Source of the DNA: Azolla pinnata | Lineage: Eukaryota; Streptophyta; Polypodiopsida; Salviniales; Salviniaceae | Reading direction: 5' to 3' | Length of the DNA: 64,000 bases | NCBI GenBank assembly: GCA_037176905.1 | Contig: JBBBWG010026978.1 | Location: 1 to 64,000, forward strand | Shown: piece by piece, positions 47,701 through 58,426 of the stretch | How positions within the stretch are numbered: position 1 is the first letter of the stretch | How the letters are laid out: every line of letters begins with the position of its first letter | Program-made: the position numbers and the translations under genes | Notes under the pieces: model-generated | Seen by the model: the letters and a program-made list of their open reading frames with translations, nothing else | Databases searched by the model: none | What the model was told of the DNA's origin: nothing

Positions 47701-48281
47701 TCACAGCGGGGGTTTGTGTAAAAATACAGAGGAAGAGGATCGCAGAATAGTCGAAGCCCGCGCGATCCACGGGAACAAATGGGCGTCGATCGCGCGGATG
47801 CTGCCGGGGCGAACGGACAACGCGATCAAGAACCACTGGAACTCGACGCTGCGGAGGAAGTACGTCGGCGGCGAGAGGCTGCTCAAGGACTTGTCGTCGT
47901 CAGACGGCTCCGACAGGCTCCAAGAGGACGCGAGCGATGCAGACAAGGGCAGGCTTCTGATCGAGGACGTGGGGAACGAGCACGCGGTGAAGATCGAAGA
48001 GGGCTCTCGCTCGCCCTCGGAGATGAAGGAAGCAGCAGCTCGATGCGAAGCGGAAGCGGAAGCGGAAGCATCGGCATCGGCATCGGCATCTGCATCTGCA
48101 GGGGAGAAGCGGAGGAGAAGGCTGTTATCGTCGTCGTCCTCCTCCTCTTCGAGGGCGCAGGGCGAAGAGATGATGCTTCCCATCTTCAAGCCGATTCCGA
48201 GGCCTAGCGCCTTCTCATCCTACAATGCTATAGCCTCTTCTTCTCCTGCTTCTGCTTCTGCTTCTGCTTCTGCTTCTGCTT

Positions 48282-48329
<48 letters not shown>

Positions 48330-49093
48330 TTGCTCCTGCTCTTGCTCTTGCTCTTGCTCCTCCTGCTGTTGGTGCCAATCAGGCAAAGGTGAGCAACGCA
48401 GTGCCGTTGCATACTTACCCTCGTCGTGAAAGCATCGCCGAGAAAGCGCATGCCGAGATGAAGGGCTATCTGGCATCGTTCAGCCCTCGCGGCAGTTGCC
48501 GCGGCGGCGACCGCACTGCTAACTTCGAAGCTGACTGGGCTTACCTGTCGTCGCTGGGCGCGCCCAAACCCAGCGACGATGCATCCTGGGCCAAGGATGC
48601 TCTCGCCAGCTGCGGCCTCGGATGCCTCTGCTCGAGCAGCAGCAGTCGAGCCAGGGACGATTGCTTGTCCCCCAAGACGCCGTTCCTCGGGCCCGAGTAC
48701 GTGGAGCACAGGGCCGAAGAAGCCGACGACGATGATGATCACGTCGAAGACGGCGACGACGAATCGAGCAGCTCGAGAGGTTCTCGCCCGGGCTTCCCCG
48801 CATCAGGAGCTCCTCCAGATCTGCAAAACGTGATCTCGCAGATGGTTCTGCCTCTGCTGCATGCTCGAGCCAAGCAGTGGTTCGGCGAGTCGTGGGACGA
48901 TGCCAGAATGCCCGAGAACGATGAAGAGGATCATCACCATCACCGCCGTCGTCATCATCGTCATCATCACCACCACCACCACCACGATGGGCTTGTTGCC
49001 ACGATGCGCAACATCCTGGTGAGGGAGATCTCGCGCCGGAGCACGATCTTGCTGGAACCATGCCAAGCTGAGAGACGAGGTTTCGACGCCTGA
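44704..49093 (+). CDS. R2R3-MYB transcription factor (MYB1/MYB25/MYB109-like)
   Basis: Two exons, 44704-44893 and 47730-49093, phase 1 junction, 517 residues. R2 (about residues 6-57) starts [16 protein letters not shown] and contains [22 protein letters not shown]3 (about 59-107) contains [12 protein letters not shown] and [20 protein letters not shown] and ends [10 protein letters not shown]. All the repeat Trp positions, or their usual substitutes, are present. The [23 protein letters not shown] form places it near the MYB1/25/109 or MYB44-type clades. The rest is low-complexity: an Ala-Ser then Ala-Pro then Ala-Leu tract (48236-48365), acidic Asp runs and a His/Arg-rich run (48930-48987). 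A conserved-looking [18 protein letters not shown] segment and a short C-terminal helix (MRNILVREI) flank it. It should act in the nucleus on MYB-binding DNA; the target process is unknown. Confidence 0.9.
45400..46580 (+). repeat. Degenerate tandem repeat of about 103 bp in the MYB intron
   Basis: At least six and perhaps ten decayed copies of a unit with TTTTGGAGGCTTCTTTTT, CATGGGAGACATTGGAAGAAA, AAATACTCAATGGCATTTGGAAGAAA and AGAGGAAAACGTTGGATG. The clearest copies of GGAGGCTTCT or GGAGGTTTCT lie near 45510, 45613, 45716, 45830, 45930 and 46332. The array fills about 1.2 kb of the 2836-bp intron (44894-47729). Confidence 0.7.
48236..48365 (+). repeat. Hexanucleotide array coding for Ala-Ser/Ala-Pro/Ala-Leu
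   Basis: (GCTTCT)n passes into (GCTCCT)n and then (GCTCTT)n in frame in MYB exon 2. The blocks look like successive expansions with single-base drift. Confidence 0.9.
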
Positions 49094-49427
49094 CGAATCC
49101 ATCGTGCATTCTCTGCATGCACATAGAGGGCCAGCCTAATTGTAAACCGAAGAAAGAAGGAGAAGCAGAAGAAGCAACGACTGCGATCTGTCGATCGGTT
49201 CCGATTCTGTGCCTGTTCTGCGACTGCTCCCGATTCCATGCTGTTTTTGCTGCTCCTTAGTCTGATTCCGATTCCGATTCCGATTCCCATCCCGATTTCG
49301 ATTCTGGTTCCAATTCCAGTTCATTCCAACTCGATGAAATGAAAATAATGAACATTGGCATGGATTGTTTTAACATGCGTCCTTTGTTTCTTCCCAATGA
49401 GGGATTCAATCTGTTCGGATGCTAGGA

Positions 49428-49509
49428 AGTGGGCATAATCAGGGAACTGTTGCATGTGATTCCTCTTCAGTGGGCATAATCAGGGAACTGTTGCATGTGA
49501 TTCCTCTTC
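49428..49509. repeat. Perfect 41-bp tandem duplication
   Basis: The two units begin at 49428 and 49469 (AGTGGGCATAATCAGGGAAC in both), followed by the first bases of a third. I see no differences, so it is recent. A CATAAAACTATCTTGTGA doublet follows at about 49531-49570. Confidence 0.9.
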
Positions 49510-49879
49510 AGTGGGCATTCCCTGACATCTCATAAAACTATCTTGTGAGATGTCATAAAACTATCTTGTGATAGAATATAGGCCATATCCTTGGCGATCG
49601 AACTACTTGACCATTCTTGTAGGATCCATCCTCGATAGAATCGAATCGATGATTTGGCGGTTGACAAGCTCTTGTGTTGTGCTCGGCCCCGAACTTTATA
49701 CCGATCTTATGCTTGCTGGTTTGTCTGCCTCTTTCCAAAGATCAAAGCTTATACAGGTACCAAAGTCTACCTATCTCGCCCCCCTCGTCAGCGTCTTGCT
49801 TGTAACGATCTCTGACACAGACCGCTTCTTTGCAACATCAAACTTAGGATATTCTAAGATCTATGTGCCCTTTCGCAGG

Positions 49880-50320
49880 AATATGTACATACATTATGTA
49901 TTTACGTACGCATGCTTGTATGTATGGATGGATGGATAATGTATGCATGTGCGTATGGATGTATGTATGCATGCATGTATGCACGATAGCGTACGCGATC
50001 CAACGTACAATACGATAACGAAGGGGGGCATAGCGTACAATACTGCGGATGGAGCTGTCGATACGATCGATACGGATGATCGCCCGAGTAGACAAAAGCC
50101 CTGATACGCCGCGGTACATGGACTAGCAGCTCACATTCTCGGGACCAGATACGGTATAATACAAATACAATACCGTAAAAGAATACGGCATTGACGGTGT
50201 GAATGCGATACGGTCAGTAGAAGATACGGTGTCGCCGTACCGTACAAGTATTCGCTGCAAGGGAAGCGTATAAACATACGGCCCGATCGGGATACGCTAC
50301 GGTATACGGTACGTTGTGTG
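49880..50320. repeat. TACG/CATG-rich degenerate repeat upstream of ALKBH1
   Basis: About 440 bp of GTATGTATGCATGCATG words that pass into GATACGG, AATACGG and CGGTATACGG words up to within about 15 bp of the ATG at 50332. It is similar in vocabulary to the block at 2227-2460. The sequence TGTGTGTATTTGCAG ends 2 bp before the ATG and could be a splice acceptor, which would put the block in a 5' UTR intron. Confidence 0.6.
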
Positions 50321-50331
50321 TATTTGCAGAA

Positions 50332-53300
50332 ATGCCCGCGGGCCTCAGATCGCCTTCTGCTCGCGGACCGAAATCCCTGCAGATCGATCGCCTCTCGATG
50401 GGGTACTACGACGCCCAATCTGGCGATGCCGATCGCACCGCCTTCCGCAAGGCAGAGAAGCGGTACAAGCTCTACAAGCACTCCTCCACCTCCGCTCGCT
50501 CAGCTAAGCACAGGTTCTCTCCTCCTCCTCCTCCTTCCTTCTTTCCTTTATGTTTTTGCCGTGTTTGCTCCTTCGGTTTGTCGATTGCGGAACCATGTAC
50601 AAGAATTCCTTGTTTCTCCCTCTATCCTCAAAGCTCCTCCTTTCGTTTCAGTTCCACTGGTACATTGCTTCCAGGAAAGCAGCAAAATGCTTTAGAATCG
50701 AAGTTCTAGCATACAGGGCTTTGGGTTTTTTCCGCAGCTCCCCATGCGTTCTGTTGATTCCGCGATTGCCCCCACCCTTAGTCTTTCCCTGAATGAGAGA
50801 AGAAGGAATGGTATGAGTCTGACTATAGAATTGCTCGAATAGCTCACAAGGAGAGGAGCATGAAAAGAGTTTCGCATACAATGCTTTTGAGGACATGGCA
50901 TTTTGTGTGTTCATCGAACCAAGAAATGGCTTGTATTCGTTTTTATCCGGGCAGAAAAAGAGTATATAATTGATGGCATGTTATTAAATCTTCCATGTGC
51001 AATACCACGGAAAGTGTTGCAATATGGGAAACCCTCAGTAGAAAGAAAGAATTAAAGAACAAGCTCGTTGCTATATATGCTGGGGATGGATGCTAAAAAA
51101 ATGATTATGAAATGAATGCATGTACATGTGGTATATTTTTGTAAGCATCTATAATAGATATTATGGAACGGAGGTCGATCAATTGCCATCCGTGAATGTG
51201 TGTTGTGCCGTGAACGTGTGTTCTGTATGTCAGGTGTTTAGGGGGTGACGAAGGAGAAGACACCAGGGGAGAGAGCAAGTGAAAAGAGACAAACACTAAC
51301 AATTTACATATGGGGATTATAACGACATGGAGATTAATTGACTACTAGAAATTTCATTGACATTTACAAAGTGGACCGTGATTTGTTTATTTACAGCTCA
51401 TGTTCAAGTACACATGGAGTTTAGAGATTCTTACACTGAACCGGTTAGGAGTGGTCTATCTATCTAGAATTATCCGCTGTATGCCAAGTATAAGTCTTGC
51501 ATTCAATCACAAGTCGTGGAGTTAACGTTTGCTCTCGTACGGTCACTAGATGTGCGTCCATTAAGGAAAGGGATGTACAAGAGGCAGCAGTTATTATTAA
51601 AAAATACAGAACATAGGCAAAGCACGACTATTGAGAGAGAGTCTTGTTTGGTGTGTACCCAACTGCCTTTAGTTGGTGCACAAGAAATTTTATTATACTT
51701 GGGAACATAACCCTTAAGAATTTGTTTCTCATTTACAAGTTAGAGATGTCCAGCCAAAATGAACAATGAATTAGCATGTATGAATGATGACCGGACTCGT
51801 GAACCAAGGGCCTTTACACCCAACACATTCACACACAAAGTATGTGGTTGAGCCTGATGATCTCAACAATTTATCATGGATCACGTGAGTGCTTGTCGTG
51901 CATATGCTGCTATACAGTAGAAGTAGTTAAGTCTTCATTTAGATTCTTGATTTTTAAAATGCTAGTGTTCACTTACTTGTTGAGTCCTTGATTGGGAATC
52001 CAGATGACTGAATTCATGTATAAAACATTCAATGCAAAGCGCTTGAATTTTGAAGTGAAAAATGTGTCTACAGGGTTGCAGTACCAACTACTGATTTGTC
52101 AGATGTGATGGATTTTCGTAAGGTTCGAGATTCTGGAGAGACATCAGAAAACGTAATCAGACTAGACGGAGAGTTCGATTGGCCAGTTTTCACTCTCCAG
52201 GATCATCCTGGTATATCAATTATAGACGTGTATCTGTCTATTGATTAGATATAGTTCATGTCCTCTATCTATTGACTTGTGTCGAGTAATGTAAAATTTC
52301 CCTTGTCTAGGGTTTTACTTCATCCCAGAAGTGTTACCAGTAGATGAACAAATGCATTGGATCAAAGAAGCTTTGACAAAGTTTCCTGAGCCTCCAAATC
52401 GAACCAATCACACAGCATTACATGGTCCAATATTTAATTTATGGGATGGAGCTCAAAATGAAGAGGCAATGGAGGAGTTTGGGGATCACGAAGGAAATGC
52501 TCATTTGGACCAGATGGAAGGTGAAGGTCCAGTCAAGTTCTCATCTGAAAAACCTTTGGATTTGGCAAGCCTTTCTACAAATGGAGAATATGTTGCAGAT
52601 AGAGTATCTGAACCTAGTAATCATAAGTTTGGTGGCAATCAGCAAACTTTACAGGAGAGATACCTCGATATGAAGAAAATAGCCTTGAGCAGGAGAATTC
52701 CCATGAAGAGCTTGCTGCGTAAATTACGGTGGGCCACAGTTGGTTTGCAGTTTGATTGGTCAAAGGTTTCGTTCTCATTACTTTGGCTCAGGTTTGCTTC
52801 TTGCTTTTTTTAGGCCAGATCTAAACTTATTTCTTTTTGCAGCGTGCATATGATTTGTCACTGCCTTATCGACCTATTGCACCGGAACTTTTGAAACTTG
52901 CTACTGCTCTTGCAAAGCCTGCCATGAAAGGAGAGGATTTTCATGCCGAGGCTGCTATTGTGAATTACTTCAAATGTGGTATGTCGATAATCTCGATGAT
53001 AGTTTACTTACCATGTTTAATATGTAGATGATAGTTTACTTACCATTGTAAAGGGATGTAGATCTGTTCATTTACGTTGTTCTCGTTTAGATGATATGTT
53101 GGGGGGCCACCTCGATGACATGGAGGCAGACTGGAGTAAACCCATTGTTAGTATCAGGTTTGTTCAACACAACACAGAACTGAATTTCTGCGTTGTAGCA
53201 AGAAAAGATGCGGTCCATCCTTATCATAATGTGAGCTTTACCTTATAATTCAGGAACCATGGTATTTCATTCTGTAAATTATACTTCATCTGTTTCAAAA

Positions 53301-54364
53301 AATTCATGCTATTGCTGTTGCCAGTTATACTGACGAATAAAGGTAAGGGCAGATGAGACAAAACATATTGGCAGATAAAAACATGATTGATAGATAGATA
53401 TAGATAGATAGGTAGGTGGTTATGTTGCTTAAGAATTATACTCTTCAATTTTTTGAGAATGGCAATGTTCACCTCGTCCCATGTTAGATGTAAAGTTTTA
53501 CGCAACTTTCTTAAGACAGAAGGTCATTTAATGAGGTTTAAAGAGGATAGCAAAAAATACTCGTACCATGGCTAAAAGTGGACCATGAAATGTATTCAGT
53601 ACACACAAACCTAAATGCCATAGTGATATTATATGCTTGGAAAGCTGGAGCTTTTTACTGTCCTTTCCCCCATGCGTTTTGCCTTTTTTTTGCTATTTTT
53701 ATGCAAAACGACGTGATGCATGTCTCTTTTTGTCCACAGCTTTGGATGCAAGGCTATTTTTTTGCTAGGAGGCACATCAAGAGATGACAACCCAACAGCG
53801 ATGTTTCTCAGAAGTGGAGATGTTGTACTGATGGCAGGACCTGCTCGAAGCTGCTATCATGGTTAGTTTTCATCTAACCAGAATCTTAAGGAATCAAGGA
53901 ACTCTAAAACACCCAGAGTTTTGCTTGAATTCCCTACATACCCCGTAAATATTTCATTATACTTCCAAATCATCTCGAATGTCAATCAAATATATCTCGA
54001 GCAAATTAAATATGCAGTGTGGATATTTGTGATCAATGCATGCGGTGCACTGATATTTATGCAAATTGGCTGGTCTATTCATCGTATGTTTCGCTCTTTT
54101 GGTTGTAGATTTAACTGTGTTACAGAAATAACAAAAAACATGGGATTATTTTAGGAAATAAACAGAGACTTGGTCTTTTCAAGAAGAATTTAGGAGGAGA
54201 GTATTTACTCAGTTTTTTTACACATTTCAGGTGTTCCCCGCATTTTTGTGGACCCCAAGGAGTCGGATCTGCCAGCTTTTGATACTTCGGATCCCGCATC
54301 AGTGCCATTCATAGATTACATGAGAACCTCAAGGATTAACCTGAATATTCGTCAAGTTTTCTGA
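50332..54364 (+). CDS. ALKBH1-type Fe(II)/2-oxoglutarate dioxygenase
   Basis: Seven exons: 50332-50513, 52074-52210, 52311-52765, 52843-52978, 53091-53157, 53740-53861, 54231-54364. Phases agree and give 410 residues. The AlkB family oxidatively removes methyl groups from nucleic-acid bases; ALKBH1 members act on tRNA m1A and mitochondrial or organellar RNA or DNA 6mA, depending on species. Visible: the N-terminal RTAFRKAEKRYKLY motif shared with plant ALKBH1, HPGFYFIP, PNRTNHTALHGPI, LRKLRWATVGLQFDWSK, the metal triad H310-x-D312 and H366, and the 2OG-binding R401-x-N403-x3-R407 at the very C-terminus. The segment from about 156 to 220 is longer than in Arabidopsis and poorly conserved. Intron 1 is 1.56 kb without recognisable content. 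Confidence 0.93.
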
Positions 54365-55198
54365 TGCTATTCGATGCATATTCTCTTAACATCATTTTTG
54401 TATGTTAGTTTGTAAAACTCTCGGTGATGTTTCTCGTTACCACCAAGAAATGTTGGTTTGTCATCTTATATTGAACATAAAACTCTCGGTGATGTTTGTC
54501 GTTACCACCAAGAAATTCGGGTCTAAATTTTTTTTCGGGATTTAGTACACAATATCACAGGTAGTGATAGAGATATATGTAATACTTTCTTGAGGATTCT
54601 ACTGAATCGCAAAGAACCTTGTGATTGTTGGGTTGAGTTTACTGAAAGTTCAGTTTGTGGTGAAGATTGCCGAATGCTAATTGAACTATTGTATTCCATG
54701 TACATGTATATGATGGTATCTCGAGATGATGGATTGGCAACAGAATTGTTATCGCTGAGCTATGAATGGCATAAAGTGGTAAGAGGTCACGGATTACCAC
54801 AGAGAATTGAAGCATTAAGTGGCAAGTGATCATGAGCTTTATGTAGCCATTGGTAGGTACAAAGCAGTATGTATGTATGTATGTATAAAGCTTCCGAGGA
54901 GGTATGGCTTCTTCCAATGCAGGTAGAGATCACAAGTAGAATCATGTCGGTGAAGAACAGCTGCAAGAAGGAAAAGGCTATGGGTCACGTGGAGGTATGT
55001 ACTATCTTGAAATTTCCTTTTTAGTAACTGTCTAGTAGTAGTACTTTGTAGAAACAAAAAGACAGAGACCAGAAAAAGAAAGTAGAGCACAGAAAGGCTG
55101 AGATTTCTCAATGGAGCTTCAACACTATTTGGAGGTGAATCTGTGCTGGGCTTCTCCTCGAGGACCCAACGCTACCAGTGCATGAGGTTTGACAGTCA
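54365..55198. other. Short intergenic region
   Basis: The ALKBH1 3' end has a duplicated word of about 45 bp (AAAACTCTCGGTGATGTTT at about 54416 and 54480). A (GTAT)n run lies at about 54868-54888. The open frame at 54590-54829 has no recognisable similarity. The glyoxalase promoter should lie here. Confidence 0.45.
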
Positions 55199-56370
55199 AT
55201 GGAGGTCGACCTTATCAACAAGGATGATGAAGAATTGGCAAATCTCATGAACTCCAAGTTGACAACTGGGAGCAGCACTAGATCCTCCTCCTCATCCTCC
55301 TCCTCCTCATCATCATCATCATCATCATCATCATCACCAGGAGGAGGATGCCCTCTGCCCATTTCTTCTGTGAACCATCTCTCGTTGCTGTGCTCCTGCA
55401 TCGACAAATCTTCGCGTTTCTACAAGGACGTTCTAGGATTCTTTCCTGTCAAGCGACCCGGCGCCCTAGGATCTCGGGGGGCATGGTATGTTTGTTATGC
55501 ACATGCATGTAAGAAAGGATGTATGTGTCTGTATAAGATATATGTGTATGTGTATGTGTGAGAGGAAAGTTGTAGGAAAGTTGTGTGTTTGTAGGTGTGT
55601 TTGTGTGTTTAAGAAGGAATTGTGTATGTAATTCTAATGAATGAATTGGATGGATGAGGGAGGTTTTGACATAACAAATGAATGAGAGTTGATGAATCTG
55701 TGTACCTGTGATTCTTGTAGGCTTTACAATTATGGGTTGGGTATCCACTTGATCCACGCACCCGATCCTCTCCCGAAGAAGAAAGAGATCAACCCAGAAG
55801 ATTGTCATCTCTCTTTCCAAGTAAGTGCTTACACCAGAAAGCTTCAAAATTAATGCAGAATCGTCTCTTTCTCCTTTTGTTTTCCTATCGCCATATCGTA
55901 ATAGGTCTGCTCAGCTGCAATGCAATGTTCTCTTGGTTGTGATCTCTGAGGAGAGCGGTAGGAATGGATGGGTAGAGAGATTCATAATCGAATCTGTCTT
56001 GATCGGTCTATTTCTGCAATGGAGCTCCTGATTGCGATATTCTAAGACGAGCTACGAATGAATGGATCGAGAGATCGTAATCGAATCTGACTTGAATTGG
56101 ATCTCCCTTTTTTGGTAGACCAAATGTGATGACTTGGGGGAGATAGAGAGACGTCTAAGAGAGATTGGGGTCAAGTATCGGCGATTCAGCATAGACAAGG
56201 ATAACACTGATCTCGAGCAGATATTTTTCCATGATCCAGATGGGTTCATGATCGAGGTCTGCACGTGCGAGAATGTGCCATTAGAGCCATTGAATCCTCG
56301 CTCAGGAATCAAAGGATGGTCCCTCCATGGCAACAATCATCGCCACAATAGCGACATGGAAAGAATATGA
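55199..56370 (+). CDS. Glyoxalase I-fold (VOC superfamily) protein, GLYI4/GLYI7-like
   Basis: Three exons: 55199-55485, 55721-55820, 56119-56370, giving 212 residues. Plant relatives are annotated as lactoylglutathione lyase / glyoxalase I family, but many lack shown glyoxalase activity. Visible: SVNHLSLLC (first metal-side His at H60), the FYKDVLGFFPVKRPGAL strand-helix unit, GIHLIHA, INPEDCHLSFQ, and LEQIFFHDPDGFMIEVC with the acidic residue of the last strand. The VOC fold needs two beta-alpha-beta3 units, and both are present. Residues 29-46 are an uninterrupted poly-Ser tract coded by TCC/TCA triplets (55283-55336), which is not a usual part of the family. The start is the first ATG in frame; a start downstream of the tract is not available before the domain. 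Confidence 0.88.
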
Positions 56371-58426
56371 TCTACGCCCTTCGCTAAATGATCATCAGCG
56401 AAGAAAAGGGTAGGAAAAGCACCGACATAATTATCTCATTAAGGCATAGTTATTATTGCTGTTACTGGGAGTTGGAAGAGGGCTGCCCTGTTTGTCAATG
56501 TTCTGAAAAAAGGGGGAAAAAAAAGCATCTCCCACCCACATCTTGTACATAAAAGCGTATATTGGCTTGCATCATCATGGGATATCGTCAACTTTTGAGT
56601 CTTTTTGAGTGCAGTGATCAGGAAAGTAAAAATTCTTGAACCTGGATGAGACTAATGTAAGGTAAAATCTCTACCGACTCATTCAAGAGATCCAAATGAG
56701 AAGGTTGTCGTTGAAGCGAAAGCAGAATTTTCGTTTTGATACAATAAAATGGTGTATTAATGAAAGAGGATTTGCCTCGTTGAAATTAGTGGTTGAGTGC
56801 AGATAGAAGCTGAGCTCGCCCAAGCGAATCCTTAAAGGGAGGTGAATTTTGTCTTGCCAATCCTTTAATATCAAGTTCTTGTGCTCCAAAAATGTGTTCA
56901 CTATGGATCCGAAATTTAGGGACTTGAGAACAGGTATTATTATCCTTTCTCCATAGCTCTGGAGCGCAGAGCAGACAATGGTAAGATTGTGGATCTGAAT
57001 TCTAATCAAAAGCTTTCTATGGATTGAGGCATCGTTTCCATGTCTAAATCAGTTAAGATGGGCTTATTTCAGAGTTAAGATGGGCATCGTTTCCATGCCT
57101 GAATCAGTTAAGATGGGCTTTTAATTGAGGCATCATCTGCTTTTCTAAATCACAGTTGAGATGAGCTGGATCTGAATTATAGGCAAGCTTTCTATGGATC
57201 TGAGGCATCATCTCCATGTCGATAAATCAGTCGAGATGGGTCTCTCAATTTGCAAAGATCGCTGTATAAATCTGTTTTGCAAGATCGCTATATATAAAAT
57301 CAGTCCCAAGTTTATATTACTGGTGTGTAACGTACTATGAAAATACGTACTGAAGTTGGTACATAACTTGGATGGGTCCTCCAAAAGCATGTACAATGGG
57401 AAAAAAACAAAGATTTTATGCACAGTTTTGATCATATTCTCGTTAATCACAATGCTGTGTACTATTACAGCTTTGAAGTGTTGCATACAAGTTTGTCTCT
57501 GCTCTCAGTCAAAAGGCTGCATACAAGTGTTAAAAAGGTCATTCATGAAGTGAACTTTTGACATCTATGTTGGCTAGCGACAAATCTTTCAATATCATAA
57601 GATACGCACGGGATATAGTACGTTCTCAGCTTGCAGCAACGAAGAAAATTCAATCAAGCTGGGTTTGATTGCCATCTAAAGATAAAATTTCTGGCATGAT
57701 CAATGCATAGAGAGCACAGGATTTTATCAGCCTCTTAGCTTAAAATTTCCCAAACTTCCACATTCTTGAACAATCATTCATCCACATACACGATGGACAT
57801 CCTGAATCCAGCGTGGTGATACACTTTTGCAGAAGAATTTAAGGAAAATGTGATCTAGACACTTGTGATCCAAACCGGATAACCTTTCCAAAAGAGAATC
57901 CACGTCAAACTGACCCTCACAAGCATCTAAAATATGTACAAATATAAGTGCCACCTGAAAGCCACACAATAAATAGTTATGTACATCTAACTCGAAAACC
58001 GTTAGATATACATATACCATGGTGTCATTTACTTCCATTCGCTTCCCACTCACAGCATGGGCAGTTCTACCTTTCCATCACCCCTCATACTCCAGAGCAG
58101 TATTTCTGCTCTTATTGATTACATTGCTTTTTCGGAATGGAAATGACAGCGTAGCTATAAATTGCTCAATAAACCATTATAGTGATTTCTCAGGCAGTTT
58201 TAGAAAGGAAAACAAAAGGAACGTGTAGCTATAATAAATCACTGAATAGATCATTATAACAGCTTTTCTAGCGGTAAGATGGATATATATCGAAGCAAGT
58301 TTTCCTTCATGAAGATGTTTGTGATGATTTTCTTTTTACATCACTACCTTTACCACCCTCAATCTCATCATTGCATATCAGAAGAGACCTCGAAGACGCA
58401 AACCACAATTACAGCAGCAGTTTTTC
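56371..58426. other. Intergenic region between convergent genes
   Basis: No gene is certain. An imperfect 60-65-bp tandem repeat (AGTTAAGATGGGC and GAGGCATCRTTTCCATG words) lies at about 57005-57240. A minus-strand frame at 57778-58038 is discussed under rejected items. The rest is AT-rich. Confidence 0.45.
57005..57240. repeat. Imperfect 60-65-bp tandem repeat
   Basis: Three to four diverged copies carry GAGGCATC(G/A)T, CCATGTC/CCATGCC and AATCAGTTAAGATGGGC. The outer copies also share AAGCTTTCTATGGAT. Confidence 0.65.

Larger units (their letters stand above)
49094..50331. other. Intergenic region between MYB and ALKBH1
   Basis: It contains (GATTCC)n (49257-49300), a perfect 41-bp tandem duplication (49428-49509) followed by a doubled CATAAAACTATCTTGTGA, then the TACG-rich block next to the ALKBH1 start. 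No gene is seen. Confidence 0.5.

Noticed and set aside
48215-48742. Antisense frame rich in Ser-Arg/Ser-Lys opposite MYB exon 2
   Set aside because: It is the complement of the Ala-Ser/Ala-Pro coding array; an SR protein is not supported outside the repeat.
57778-58053. Minus frame with a plausible exon (VALIFVHILDACEGQFDVDSL)
   Set aside because: There is a possible acceptor before it, but the IWS1 stop lies only 370 bp upstream and leaves no room for further exons. The frame starts at GTG, its first ATG gives under 90 codons, and I recognise no family. It might be an old exon fragment.
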